In this document: positions 14,701-29,700 of the stretch, one piece after another
Layout of the letters: every line of letters begins with the position of its first letter
Numbering within the stretch: the stretch's first letter is position 1
Assembly: GCA_001642005.1 (NCBI GenBank)
Contig: LWCA01000239.1
Location: 1-37,248, forward strand
Reading direction: 5' to 3'
Source of the DNA: Intoshia linei
Taxonomy: Eukaryota; Orthonectida; Rhopaluridae
Length of the DNA stretch: 37,248 nucleotides
The notes under the pieces: model-generated
Database searches by the model: none
The model's input: only the letters and a program-made list of their open reading frames with translations
What the model was told of the DNA's origin: nothing
Position numbers and translations under genes: made by a program

Positions 14701-17700
14701 TCTATAGCAGGGGTCGTCATAGGGATCGATTTTGACTTTTTGGGGGTCGAAAAGTGTATGAGGGTCAATTTGATTAAAACTAATTAAATTTTATTAAAAA
14801 ATATAAAAATAGATCTAAATTTTAAATGTAATTTAAATTTCAATGAAATATAAAATATTATATTATGCAATATCACCAACGAAATGTATGAGTAGTAAAT
14901 AATTAATAAATAATGTTAAGTACACTTCTTATCAATTTTTTATTGTACATATAAAGATTCATTAATTTTTTTTGCAAATTTATTTGAATTGATTGAAAAT
15001 TATTCTGATGTCTGCAAAAAAAAATGTTGCTAATATTCTCAATAATATTTGAATATAGAATTCATACCCTCACCATCTAATCCAATTAAAATAATGTGCT
15101 TATTATGCAAAAAAATATTTAGCAATGATGCTATAAAAATGAAAATGCTTCTAAGATGAAAGATCACTTGTATCGATCCATCCAGATAAATGTGAAAAAA
15201 ATGCTGATTATTTCAAAATATTAAAAACTGAGTACGAAACCTTAAATAAAATTCCAAATTTTTTAAAACCTTGCATAGCTACAAAACCAATTTATGGATT
15301 AAAGGCGTCCTACAATATATTTTTATTAATTGCTAAAAATGGTAAACCTAATAATATTGCTCAAAATGTAATATTACCTGCTTTAAAAGAAGTCGTTAGA
15401 TTAGAAAAAAATTTTGGGGGTCGATTTACTAAAAATCGTGACGTCCCCTGATCTATAGAATCTAATGTATGACATAAATCAGTGGTTCCCAAACTTAATT
15501 TTTTTACCACCCTCGAATGTTAAGCAATATATAATACTATTAATACTCATTATTTTTCGTATGAAAAAGTGTATTATTTTCTGTGTTTAAATAGGTAATT
15601 TCTTTTTTCAGTTATGACCTGACCTGATATTACTATATAATATATATATGACTATATATTCTGACCTGATGTCAATTATTATGGTTACATATTTAATAAA
15701 TTTTAATTTTTATAGACAAATAAACATAAATGTTAATCCTAAAAACATCATCTTATTTCTAACTTATTACAATATCTGTATTATAATATTGAAATATAAT
15801 ATTAATTCCAAAATATAATTATATATAATAAAATTTATTAGACATCTTTAAAAAATTGTTTTAAAAAACATAGTGCATAAATACTTTCATTTGAAAGCCT
15901 TGATCTAATTTTAGTTAGAAATAAACCAACTGATAAAAATGTTCTTTCTGCTTCCACACTTGTCGCTTGAATAGACAATATAGACCTATATAATAATTCT
16001 AAAGGTTGAGTTCTTAGTTGTGTAATTTCGTAACATTTTAATACAGTGCTGACAAGCACTGCTGATGTTATTATTGATAGGTATGATGTTCGTATTCATG
16101 GCATACATGTATTCTTTTCAAAATTGAAATTGATTATCATTATTTAAAATATCGTGATCTATTTGGGGTTCACGGAATTGTTTTTTTTCACTAAAATTGT
16201 CGTCAATATTCAATCTTTTAAGTTCTATTTCTATATTTGATATTATTATTTTTTAGGCAAATAATGGAAAAATACTATCCCTCATATTTCTAAAATCATG
16301 TAGATATGATATAATAGAATTTGTTTTTATACTTCTACGTGATGTATATCGTTTAAAAATAGAGTCATAAAATTTTAAGGAAATAGATGTATTAATTGAT
16401 TTAAGTAGAAATTGCGCGTAGATGATTCTGCATCAAAAACATTAGTATTTTTAGAGTACATATTTTTTGTAACAACTTCTATAGGACTTAAAACATCTAT
16501 AAGATGTTGTAAAGTTGTTAATTCTGTTTTGTTAATTGTATACGTTGATCCAATTACTCTGAGAGCTTTATGTAATACAATTATTTAGTTTTATAAACCG
16601 TGTTATCATAGGTAATAGACTATTCCATCTAATTTTAATGTCGATTAATAGATTCATTTCTTTACTAAATTCGCTATAAACGAAATCTTGCAATTTTTCG
16701 TTTTTAATCGAGGATTTTCTAAAAATTTTACTAATTGTTCTTACTTTATCTATAATTTTTTTATAGTTTTCGTTTAATTTAAAATTAGTTATGTTTTCAA
16801 TATATTCGAAATCGTCAAATTCTTCTACATCGATGTCTTCGCTTTCACTATCTGAATCCGAAAGATTATTATCATTATTTGAGGTGCATAGTGTATCACT
16901 TATCGCTAAATGGATTGTGTGAGCTATACCGATTTGGTGAAGTGGTTCAATATCTTTTCCAGATTTAACCATAACTGACGCTCCATCTATTGTATATCCA
17001 ACTATGTGTTTATTTAGATAAATATTGAATTCTTTTAATTTTTTGGAAAGTATTTCAATCAGTTTAGTACTACAAATTGAACCATTTAACTTCATAAGAC
17101 CCTATGACTAATGTTTTCCTTTCTCATGAACATTAATGTTTATGTAGCGTTTGTTTTTAATGGAAGTGTACTCATCTAGGGCTAGGGAATACCTAGTGCC
17201 CAATTCAATTTGTTCTTTAAAATATTTTGGTAATTGTTGTTTTTTGTCAGCAGCAAATCTCACAATAATATTTTTTACGGAAGAATGACTCTTTGGTGGT
17301 AAATTATCATAATTATATTTTTTAAAAGATTCCTGAATGAATGAATTCTTGGCTATAACGTTAAATCTTAATCCATCTTTACAATTTTACAAGCTAGCCG
17401 CGCAACATCTTTATCTTTTATTTATTTTTTGTATTTTAAAATTAAATTAACCGGTTATCAACACTAGTAATAAGTAATCACTATCGATTAATGTATAAGC
17501 TTATATTACGTCCATTTTTATTTTAAATATAAAATAATTAGTGTAATTAATGGTGTAACTATAATTTTTTTATAATACGTGTATAATAATAAGATAATTT
17601 ATATTAAACGTGAATAGTAGATACGTGCGCGTTAATAAATATAAATGTATAATAAAACTAAAATTTTACAATTGAATGGGTCGTTTCCTGTCACTATGGT

Positions 17701-20700
17701 ATTCTGATGGTACCATTGATATATCTGTACTGGTTGTAACATCATTTGTTTCGTAGATTTCATTTTTTTCCAATTTTTTTTTGCTACAAGATTAAATATT
17801 AAATTATAGTAGATTCACCCTTTCACTGTCTAATGCAATTTTATGTATTATCACCAGACGCCTGGAATTTATGTTTTAATTTAAACTTGTATTATTTTTA
17901 AATTACATATGTGAAAATGTATGAAAATAAAAGAATAAGGTTTTTTTTAAAATTATGCTGTGTATATCATAGAATACACAGACGTGTGAAGTGAAATTGC
18001 TGTGTATAGTATAGAATACATAGACAGTGAAAGAGTTAAAATACATACAAGTCAAATCTATTCAATTTATCAACAAATTAACAATAGCGTATTATTTTAT
18101 ATTATCATTAAATGTTTAGTAAAATATTATATACATTGTATCAAGGTGGCAAGTTGCTACTTAATAATTAAAGGTAGAACTAATTTGGATGACTAATGAG
18201 AGTAAATATTTTTGTATACTACATTGTAAATGAAATATAACAATCGATTTTTTAGACAATATGTGTGAGGTTAATCTTTTTTTTAACACTGTTCCAAAAT
18301 TTTATAAATTAGGTCCAAATACTGATAAAGTTGCGTGTGATAGTTTTATGATAATCGTGAAAAGAAAAAAAATTTTTAAAATTTTTAGTGGAAGAGCTTG
18401 CCATTTTAAAAATTTCATACCAAAATGTTCTACAAAAACTAAAATATAACTTTATTTACTGGATTGTTACGATGAGATCCTGTATTTATGTTTTGAGTGG
18501 TCTTGTGTTGGTCGTTATGTTTGATTGTTCATTTTGCACCTTTAAATTTAATTCTACCTCGTTTACTTATTATTTTATAGATGTTTAAAGTTCTTATAAT
18601 TTTATAAAAATTTTCACTAAAAATAAAAAAATAAGGTAGAATTGAATTTAAAGATGCAAAGTGAATAACCAAACATAATGAACTACACAAGACCACTCAA
18701 AACATAAATATAGGATCTCATCATAACATTCCAGTAAATAAAGTTATATTTTAGTTTTTGTAGAACATTTTTGTATGAAATTTTTAAAATGGCAAGCTCT
18801 TCCACTAAAAATTTTCTGTACATTTAACTCTTTGAATAATATTAATTTGACACCTTGATATATCCTTGTAAATAAATAACCTAACAGAATTGAATGGCTT
18901 ATATAACGTAGGCTCTTCTAACAAAATATCATCAATAGAAGAGTACTAAAATTATTTTTGTACTAGTTGTTATAATGTGTAATAATAACATATTACATAG
19001 TATAATTTATAATAATTATTTATATAACCAAGGCGGCATTTTAACCTATAAAAAATGTAACTTATACAAAAGATTTATGTAACTTTAACATATAAAAAAT
19101 AAAAAACCTCAACATTTTTTTTAATTTTGGACCCAGTGGCACCTTAAGACAACAATTAAATAATAGTGAGTTGTAAATAGTGAATTGTAAAATAATTATA
19201 ATTGTATAATAAAATACTATCAACATAAATTACCACAAAAGATTTGTTTATGTGTGATTCACATCTAAATAAAATTATATTTAGTAACTAGTAAATTTTA
19301 AATTTTAGAGTCTAAAAAAATGAATTAACTAATCTAATAAAAAATTTGTATATCTCTATTGTTTTTATTTGATCTAACCTATTCCTAGCTCTCCATTACA
19401 CGACTGAGCCAGTCAAACTGGCTATTCATTAATACATCGCACTTATATTTTTATTGATAAAAAACTGACCATATATTTTTTTACTCACATTTTTATACCG
19501 TAGATTTAAAATATGGATGGAAAGTTTAAAATGTAAATTACTGTAATGAAAAGTAAAACATGGTAAATATTATTAACCTATCAAGTGTTTCTCTAACAAT
19601 TGCATCGATTGATTCATTAGCATCATCAAAAATATCATCATCATAATTGTGTTTCCTTTTACATATCTTTGAATATCTATCAATATATTATTTTGTACTT
19701 TGTTTTCGTAAGAATTTAAAAACAAGATATTACCTTGTATAACTACCTCCAGAATAATTTTTGAATTTTTTATTATAATTTATATATGTCATTTTGAATG
19801 GATAACAGCGAGTGATAAAAGAATACAGATAAATTAACAACAATCTACAATATTACCTGTTGTCCAATAATTAATATATTATAAAAAATGGCGCCTACTA
19901 TTTCATTGGTTGTTGTTAAAATAATATGAAAAGTATCAATAAAGTAAATTTTATATTGGAATTTAATTTGAAATTTTTATTGTAGATTATTTAAGAGTTT
20001 TAAAAATGAGGTAATGAATTATTAATTAACTTATTTCGTTTTAAGAATATTTTAATTAATTAGTTCCCTGTCATTTCGTTATGCTAAGAAAATGCTTCCA
20101 ATGAAACGAACTCATGGGTTAGGAAGTGGTTTGTCGATGAGGATGGTTAAATTGAAAGAGCTAGTCAGTTCATTATACCGAAATGAGCGAATTGATGGTT
20201 ATTCTCCATATTTGCATGAAGCCAGATGCTACGCGGAACGGGTTACATGCAATTTTTAACAAAGTATTATTTATCCAGTTCGCTAACGAAACTTGACAGT
20301 GTCATGTTGACTTATAGTATTTTGGTGAAATAGATAAAATATAATTATAGAAACCACATATAGTACTGTTACATTTTATTAGAAATTTTTTATAGCTTGG
20401 TCCCCTGTTAAAACAAATTTCCATAAATTTTATGGTGATGTACAGAATTGGCGAATTTTACGGATAATACTGTATAATATATTAAAAAAAATGATAATAT
20501 TTTTAGATGGTTCATCTTGCACGTGTATATGGAAATAGACACGAACCTACCATGGAAATGTTAGATTATTGGTTTGAGGTAATTTTTGTTAACCCTTTGC
20601 ATTTTTGAAATATTCATTTTAATGCTAACTTGCATAATTTTACATTGCCACTACATTGGTTTTATTACCCATGTCATACTCTTAAAATGTACCCAGTTCT

Positions 20701-23700
20701 ATGTTATTCATGTCATTTATGCAATGAGTAAGTTTATAAAAAATGAACAGGTTTTCTAAATTTGCCTTTAATTATAAATTAAAATTATGTAGGACAAAAA
20801 ACTAGTAAGAAAATTATTTGAAGTTTATGTGCCACGATATGAAAAATATCCTGGAAGTATTACTAAGATTTGGCATTTACCCTCACTTACATGGCCTGTT
20901 CCAAAAACAATGGCAGTTTTAGAAATGAAGGGTATACTTTTTTTTTAGTTTTAGTTTAATTTATTTTAGGTAATAGTTTACCAAAAATTGTAGATTCAAA
21001 GACTGTGGATAATGAAAACTGCCTAGTTAACATTTTAATAAATTCTGCAAGACTAGAATCTATCGAAAAGAAAGAATCATAATTATTATACATTAAATGT
21101 AAATCACCGTACTGATCATATGTGTAGTTTTAAACATACTTTTTAACTAGATTATGATATCGGCTTATTTTTCCAATTTACATTAAAAAAATTATATACA
21201 AATTATGTACTTGAATATCATAATTATTTTGTTTAAATTTAAAATATCAAATCAAGAGCCTTAGAGAAGTCGTGAAGTAAGAGTGGCTATATGGCACTGA
21301 ATTGCAAAGTTTGAAAAATTGTTTATTTTCGGTGGCCTCGAGTTTGATTCTGGGTCGGTGGTCCCCATAATATATAGCTAGTAGCGACTCGCTACTGTAC
21401 CTAAGATTATATGTAACAAAATAAAGATGTATACAGTTGTCATGTAATAAAGTTCATTGCATGGATCCTGTCATCAGAAGTATTTTGTACATGTTGATAT
21501 AAAAATATGTTATCTTAAAGTTAATTTAGGTGCATTTCCTTTACAATTACTACAGTTTCTTGTGTTTATTATCTTACAAATACAGGTTTTGATAAAAAGA
21601 AACAAAATATAACGAATTTGCGAGCAAATTTGATTGCTGAATATACAAAAAGAGTAAGTTTTATTTATACTGACTTGTCTAGCAGCTAACTTTGTCAAGG
21701 GGGAACGTTTCTTTACATATTTTTCTAAATACGACTCTATATGTAGGGAACATTGAAATTTCGAAAATTTTCATATTCACTACAAATTAATTAATATATT
21801 AATGTCAAAATCTCTAAAAACTATAATTGAATAGGAAATCCTCGATGTGGGGCATACTCATGTTTTTGGGCACTTTTTCAGAATTATGTTAATTTTATAG
21901 TATTTCTATCGATGGCATAGCAATATATGTGAAATTAACCCCTATTTTGGGGCAAAAATGTTGTAAATATAAAATATATAAGTATAATTCCTATAGTGAT
22001 GACATTAAATTAAAATTACAGTGGTTTATGTTCAATATGAATTCACGCTTATATGAATTTCATGAAAATAAAAATTAGATTTGTATAGTATTTATTATGA
22101 GAAAAAATTTTTAATATGAATTTCATATTTGACATCATGCTATTTTCTTTGATTAAATCAACGACACTACTACTTTTATGAATAATCGATTTAATAAAAT
22201 TTTCCATAAATGTTTACATACACACTATAAGTCTGATAGTATAAGTTATATTCGAAATCGTCAAATCAAAGTTAAAACTTTCAGTTTTACTGTAATTATT
22301 TTCTTGTTTGTTTTTCTACGAACATTTATATCAAGCGACTAAAGCTCTAGTGGACTAGATTTTTATTAAACGCTGTTTATATTTCAGTTATTTCATAATA
22401 ATTGCATACATTAGCCGCCCTACATTAAAAAATGTCTTTTTATATAGCTCTGAAAATGTGTCTGTAATGATTTCATAAACATGATTAGATTTCACCACAT
22501 AACTTGTTAACATTACTTGTTATAATGCAATTACATGATCCATGATAATTGGGTGCCCTTTATTTTTATTAACATAAAATTAAATGTAAATTATGATTTA
22601 CAAAAAATATAATGACATTTTAGATTCAAGATGACCTCAAAAATAAAAAAGATTAAAATGAAAAAAAAAGAAAATATATTAAAAAAAACAACTAAACATA
22701 CAAAATTATTACATCGCAAGAAAAAATTACTGAAAAGTAAATTTTGAAAATACTTATAATAGCTTTAGATATCGAAAAGTCGAACAAATTACCAAAAAAA
22801 CATGTCTCTCAAATGAAAAAGCAACCTAGTTTACCACAAGTGGAGAAAAACCCACAACGCAAACATAAAGGATTGGTAAATAAAGCCAAAAATCGGTAAC
22901 TACTATTAATGACACAGTTTACTCAGTAAACGTTACCGCATGGTCTTAATTAACATTTTTGTTATTTAATTAATTAGTATACAGTGAAACTTGTCACATG
23001 TATAATGAAAAATTAGATTTGCCACCATAATAAATTATAAATTTTAAGTTGCTGATAATTATTTCTGATTGTCACTGAGAAAAATTAGTTTATTGCCATT
23101 TCTAATAATGTGATAATTATGATCATAATACCAATAATATTGTTCCAATATGTTTATTTATTCCATTTAGACTTTCCAATATAAAGAAGTTTTCTAATCT
23201 ATTTAGATTATCTGAATAAATTGATTGTAATAAACTTTTATTTATTTATTATGATATTAATTCGTATATAATTACTATTACATTAACCTACATAGAGAAT
23301 TTTAATAAACTGATTGATAAGTGAATTTTAATTATGTTATGTTATATTATTTTTGTAATGCATACTCTTGTGAGTTTTAATTTTAATTAGACTAGTTTAT
23401 GCGTAGGAAGTTTTTAATACTTTATGGTAATGGAATCGCATGAATTAGCTTTTTGGTTTTTTATTTTTATCAATATTTTCATCCTTTTATAGTGGAAACT
23501 ACAACGACACTGAACGGTGTCACATTGAAAATGTTTTAAACCAATATAATCTACGCTGCGAGGTTGAATTTAAACGACGAAAGTATGTAAATTTAATTTT
23601 TTTTAATTTTAACAAGGTTGATTACAAATGACTTGCAAAACCAAATTTTGAAAATGGAAATTCTGTCAAAAAATGACAAATTTAATCAGTATTATTGCAT

Positions 23701-26700
23701 CATATGCTACTCTTTGTTTATTCCGATATTTCGTTCATCCCATGTTTGTGTTATGTGTAAAAACAAAATTTGCAATAAATGCTCAGTATTAGATTCATTC
23801 GGGTACCGGTACGTGAAAATGTTTACTGAAAATTTCAACCTTAACACTGTCTGTGTCTCTAAGACTAAGCTATTCCAGAAATATAATTACAATTCCAAGG
23901 CTGAGGTAAAAATTGATTCTAAAAAATGTCGATTTTGTTCCGTATGTGATAATTCCAGGTAGTTTAATTTTTATTTTATTTATTCTAAATAAAGGAAAAA
24001 TTATTTAAAATTTAACGATTGGTTTAATGAGCTTCAAAAGATAAAGTACGGTCGTGATTCAAGTATCGTATCACATATATTGTGTGGATTAAGTATATTT
24101 TTGTTTATTTGTATTTACTTAGATTCTAAATTATTATTTTTAGATAAGGCCAATAATTTTAGTAAATGTGATGACAATGTTATTAAAAAAATACATAGCA
24201 TAGCGCTCAAAAATAATTTCAAAATGACAGTTTTAGAGTATATTTTTTATATTCATGTACTGATAATGTATATCTTAGAAATAATGAGAAAGCACTTACT
24301 CAAGGTGTTGATATAAAATTAAGTGAAATGGTAGAAAGGAATTTGATTTCTTCGCAAAAACTAATTTACACTTTAAATGATATTGTGATTTATAATTCCA
24401 AAATCATGGAATCCTTCCCTTTAACAAATGGACAAAGCTTTAGATTAAAACTCAAAAATAAAGTGAAGCGTTTGATTATTAAAGCAAAGGAAAAGTTAAA
24501 AAATAAGGAAACAAACAATAATATAAAACAAAAAGTAAAAATTCACGAGAATATAATCAAAAGTAAATAAATTTAGATATTTAATTTAATTATATATAGA
24601 TGCGAACATGCCCAATCAATGTAAAAGTTTACTGAATTTAGATATAAACCCTTCCAAACCTTCCCTATGTCATAATTGTACACTTTCAATTGAAAATGGT
24701 AATAAAAAGCAAATTAAATTAAAGAAAAATGGGCTTATATATGATGGACCTATTGAAAACGTTCACATGAAAGAAAATGTAATCAAAACTTTTAAAATGC
24801 CACAATGTCACGTTGGTATCAATACAATGTTTATTGATGAGAAAAGCGAACCCTCTAAAAATAAAAGTCAATTGAATTATTTGAATATGAAACCCAAAAA
24901 AAATTTAAAAAATAATATTTATGATTCTGAAATTCAAAATCTTATTAAAGAAAAATCAAACTCGTGCACAGATTTGAGTTGTTGGGGCGAGGGAGACATT
25001 TTATCATGTTTTGATTTTAATGAAGCTGAATTTGTTGATTTGATTCAAACAGATTTTAATATGAATTTTTCCAATTCAACCACCAAAATTTTACCTAGAA
25101 ATAGTGATGTATCATATGAGATCAACCCAACAGGAAATGAACAGATACTCATTTTATTTAACTATTTTGGTTCTATTGACATGAATTCATCTTTTAATTC
25201 GTCTTGCAAGTCATTTAATGTACCAACAATATCTATTCCCAAGTAATATATGTTATCATTTTAATTTTTTAATGTTTAGAGAAAATCATTATCAAAATTT
25301 AAATGTTGATACCTTTGAAGATGATTTAGTTTTTGATAATGAAATTTTTTTATCAACAAGTGATAGAATTCTACAGTTGGATGAACGCAAAAATAATTTT
25401 GAAAATTTGAAGATAGTCAATGCAGTCAATAATCCAGAATTTGTATTATATCCAACATCTATCAACATTTATCGTGGTGAAAATGCAAATTTTAGATGTG
25501 TTTTACGTGGCAGTTTACCGTTCAGTAAGTCAAATTAGGGCATTTAGAAAGGATTTCAGAAATTTTTTCAAATTTTGCATGTTTATTTTAATTTGTCTTA
25601 TATTAACTAACATTTTAGGGAGGTTTCTAAAGTAAATTAAGTTTTTTATATACAAATCTTATTTATTTTTGGTGATAAATAGTTTAATAAATTAAGTTAG
25701 AAAAAGTCAATGATTATGATTATTTGGGACGATTTTTCATTATAAAAATAATTTATAGAAATGAATGTAGGTGAAGGAGATATTAATAATAAATGTTGAA
25801 TTTTTCGTTTTGCTTATTTACCTTTACATTGCATAACATGTATTATTGGTAAATGAATGTAATACCTGTATCTATTTTTAAGAGATAATGATTAAAATAT
25901 TGACTTCTATTGGTGTAATGGGACGTAATTCTAACATAATGGAGTATAAATCATCGACCCTAGTAGTTCACAGAAATCACAATAACTTTAAAAACTTTAT
26001 GTGAGATTTTTCGAACATTACCAAGTCATTAATATTGTTATTACATGTACTTGTATTTTTTGTTAATTGTTTTATTTTAGATATATATTGGTATTGTGAA
26101 TCCAGCAGTCAAGGAGTCGTAGAATTGAAGGATACAAGTAGAATTTTAATTGAAACTGAAGATTATTGTTCAAGTTTCTCATTGTTCCATTGTGATTATG
26201 CGGATTCAGGGCATTATTATATTGTTGTTATTAATGATGTCTCGCAATCTAGTCATCATTTTACATTAACAGTTTTGGGTACGCATTTTTTGATGATTAT
26301 AATTTATTTTTATTTTATTCTCTGACATTGCTTGAATATAATATATGTATTAATCCTTTACGTATATAAAATTGAATGTCTGTGTGAGTTACTGTTTAAT
26401 TAAAAATCTAAGAGACCTAGAATTAAAAAAATCCGATTTCTAATCAATGTTTTTGAGTGTTATGTCTTATCGCAAATATCATTTTCAGAAATTGTATACT
26501 TTAGGGTAAAAAAACAATTTACCCTTATTTTTAGAATAAAATAAAATAAAATAGAATTCTAAAAAACATAAATTCTGGTTCGCGTTTTAAAATCATTAAA
26601 TTTAATATTTTTGTAAATCCGTAACCGCAAAAACTTTCTGCTTTACGATCAAAATGAGATTATCTTTTTTTAAAAAATGTTAAAATTTTAAGAGTCCTAA

Positions 26701-29700
26701 AATTTTATACAAAATCACGGATAACTCAAATTAAACCTAACTTAAAACTTAACAGTAAAAACAATAAACTTTTAAACATTTATTTTAATGATCAGTTTAA
26801 ACTTTGAAAAAAATCTTGATTAATTAATTATATAGACTAAACTTTAGGGGATTCATTGTATGACTGAGCCTGTGTGTGTATTTATTTAAATGAACCTTTT
26901 TGTAATATTCGTTATTTCAAAATGATAATGATGTGAAATTTAAAACAAGCTAAAATTTATAGATGTATGTGGAAATTGTATTTATTTATTACAAAAAATA
27001 TCAATTTTGCACTAATTTATGCTTTTTACATACCTTAATGTATTTAAGCTAAATTACAGAATAAATTAGAAGCCAATACCTTTTAGATTGTTTAGTATCT
27101 AAATAATTACCTATTGCACAGTATTTTGCGATTTATAATTTATTGATATTATCCATCGCACAAAACGTGTTTAACTCAAATTATTTAGAACAATGTTTCC
27201 CAACCTGTTCGAAACTATGGCCTTTACTAAATTTATTTTAATAAAAAAAATAAAACTTTTTAGGGTTATTTTTATAGTGGGCCTCGTTGACGGTTATATA
27301 TTACTTACGAATAGCATCTAGCTCTGCCCAGGGGACATTTTTATTCTACAAAAATTCAATAAGAAAATCTAACTTAAAAATTCTATTATTTACTATTTAC
27401 CTTTTAAAGGAGTGTCCCAAACTTGTTTCACGTGGACCCGTCACATCACATCTTTTAATTTAAATTGAATTATTCCACCTTAATTTTATTATGTTAACAT
27501 TTGTGTAAAGAATTTTAAAAATAAAGTAAAAACACTACAATTCTAAAAATTGTCGCAAATAGCATAATCCCAGAAAAAATAAAATTGTCAAAATTTATTA
27601 TATAGATTTCAACCCATATTTCTTTATTGGAAATGTGTAGACCAGTGTTTTCCAACCTGAGCGATTTTAATTTTTTACTGGGCGATGCGAAAATATATAT
27701 TTTTAATTTTATCAAATAAAAAAAAATTAATTAGATTAAACGATAATTAATTTATTAAGAGTTTGACAATATAAGTTATCTAACACCAATTATCTGTGTA
27801 GTAAGTATGTTGTCTTTTATATTTTAATAAAATTTAGTTATGCATGCTTCAAAAAAATATATTCCTGGATATTCTACCGATTATTTAAAATTGGGAAATA
27901 TTTTATTTGTCAGTATTTAATTACCGAAACTGTCAGTATTTTAATAAAAAATTTTCAGTATAAATATTAAAATGTCAGTAATAAAATGTACTTTGTCAGT
28001 ATTTAATTACATATTTGTCAGTTTTACTAAGTTAAATACTGACAATACATTATTTATACTGACACCTTATCAACTGGCACCTAAAATATTGACAATTTAA
28101 TATTTTTACTGACAAACTATTTAAAATACTGACACTTTACGATTAAAATACTGACGCTATAAATACAAGCCTTTAAAATTTGGTTGTATCGAATCTAGTG
28201 TTTCGAAACAATTACCGTTCTGTTTGTTGTGTCATAAGACATTGTCAAACGAAGCTATGAAACCATCCGCCCATTATATCACCTTAAATCACAACATCAA
28301 AATAATGTGAATAAGCCAGCTTCATTTTTGTGAAGACGTTTATCAAAAATTTCAGAACCGTCATACTGTATCTACATTATTAAAAAACCAGCATATAAAA
28401 AATAAAAATAGATTAATGGCATCTCATCGCAAAAACCGGCAAAGATCATACTGTTAATGAAAAATTGATACTACCTTTTATTGAAAGATTTTATAACTAC
28501 TGTTATGCTGCAAGATGCCAATTTGTATTTAAAGTCGTTACCACTTAGTAACAATCTATGTGTCGACGTATCAATGAAATTGCAAATGATAATGAAGTTC
28601 AATTAATAAATATTCTAAGATCAACTAAATTTTTTCCACAGTTGGGTGAATCTTTTATATTCGATAATGATTCAATCCTAATGGTACATGTGCTATATCT
28701 AAGTAAAGATAATTCATTAATTCATAAACTTATTTATGATAAAAAGGATATTTCAATATTTAAGTCAGTAAAATCCTATTTCAATGATAAAGCTATTCCT
28801 ATACAAAATATTGAATCTTGTGCTACTGTAGTGCCCCATCAATGGTTGGACGATATTGTGGTTTTGTTGCATATTTGAAAGAAGAAATTAAAAATGTTTT
28901 ATGCGTACATTGTGTCATTCATAATCACCATCTTGCTGCATAGCATTTACAAGCCAGATTGTATGAATCTTTAAAAATTATAATTAGCATTATAAATAAA
29001 ATAAAAGCTAATTCTGAGAATGATAATGTTTCGTCAATTATGCATTAATAATGACGATAATTTCATTAGGTTTTTGTTACATACAAAAGTACGTTGGCTT
29101 TCAAAGATTGCATGTTTAGATCGGTTTGTCGAGTTGTATGAGACGATTACTGAGTTTTTGGAGAAAGAAGATAGTAAATATTATCAAAAGCGATGCATTT
29201 TATTTGGAAGATATTTTTAAAATGATGAATATAATTTACAATTACAAGGAAATAATTTGATACTGATATGCTGCAACAAAATTATCTTAGTGTTTATTAA
29301 AAAATTAGAAATCTATAGTTATAATTTAGCAAAAAAGGAATTATACAAATTTCTAAGATTACTTTCTATAAATAACGAAATAAATTGTACTGATATAAAG
29401 AGATTTGTTGATCACATCAATAATCTCAAAAAAGACATAGAAAGTAGATTCATTGACATATTAGATCTAAAAATAAATGATTCGATGACCGATTCATTTT
29501 CTACTGATATCAGAGATGCTGATATTCCATGTCAAAAAGAATTGTTAGAAATTCAACATGATGAAAAGTGTTTAAATGACTAAGATAGGTAATTATATAA
29601 AAATGTGGCAAAATATTAGAATATCTCAACTTTATCCAAATATATGGAAACAAATTCTGAACTTAATGATTCCCTTTCCATCTTTATATTTGGTTGAAAA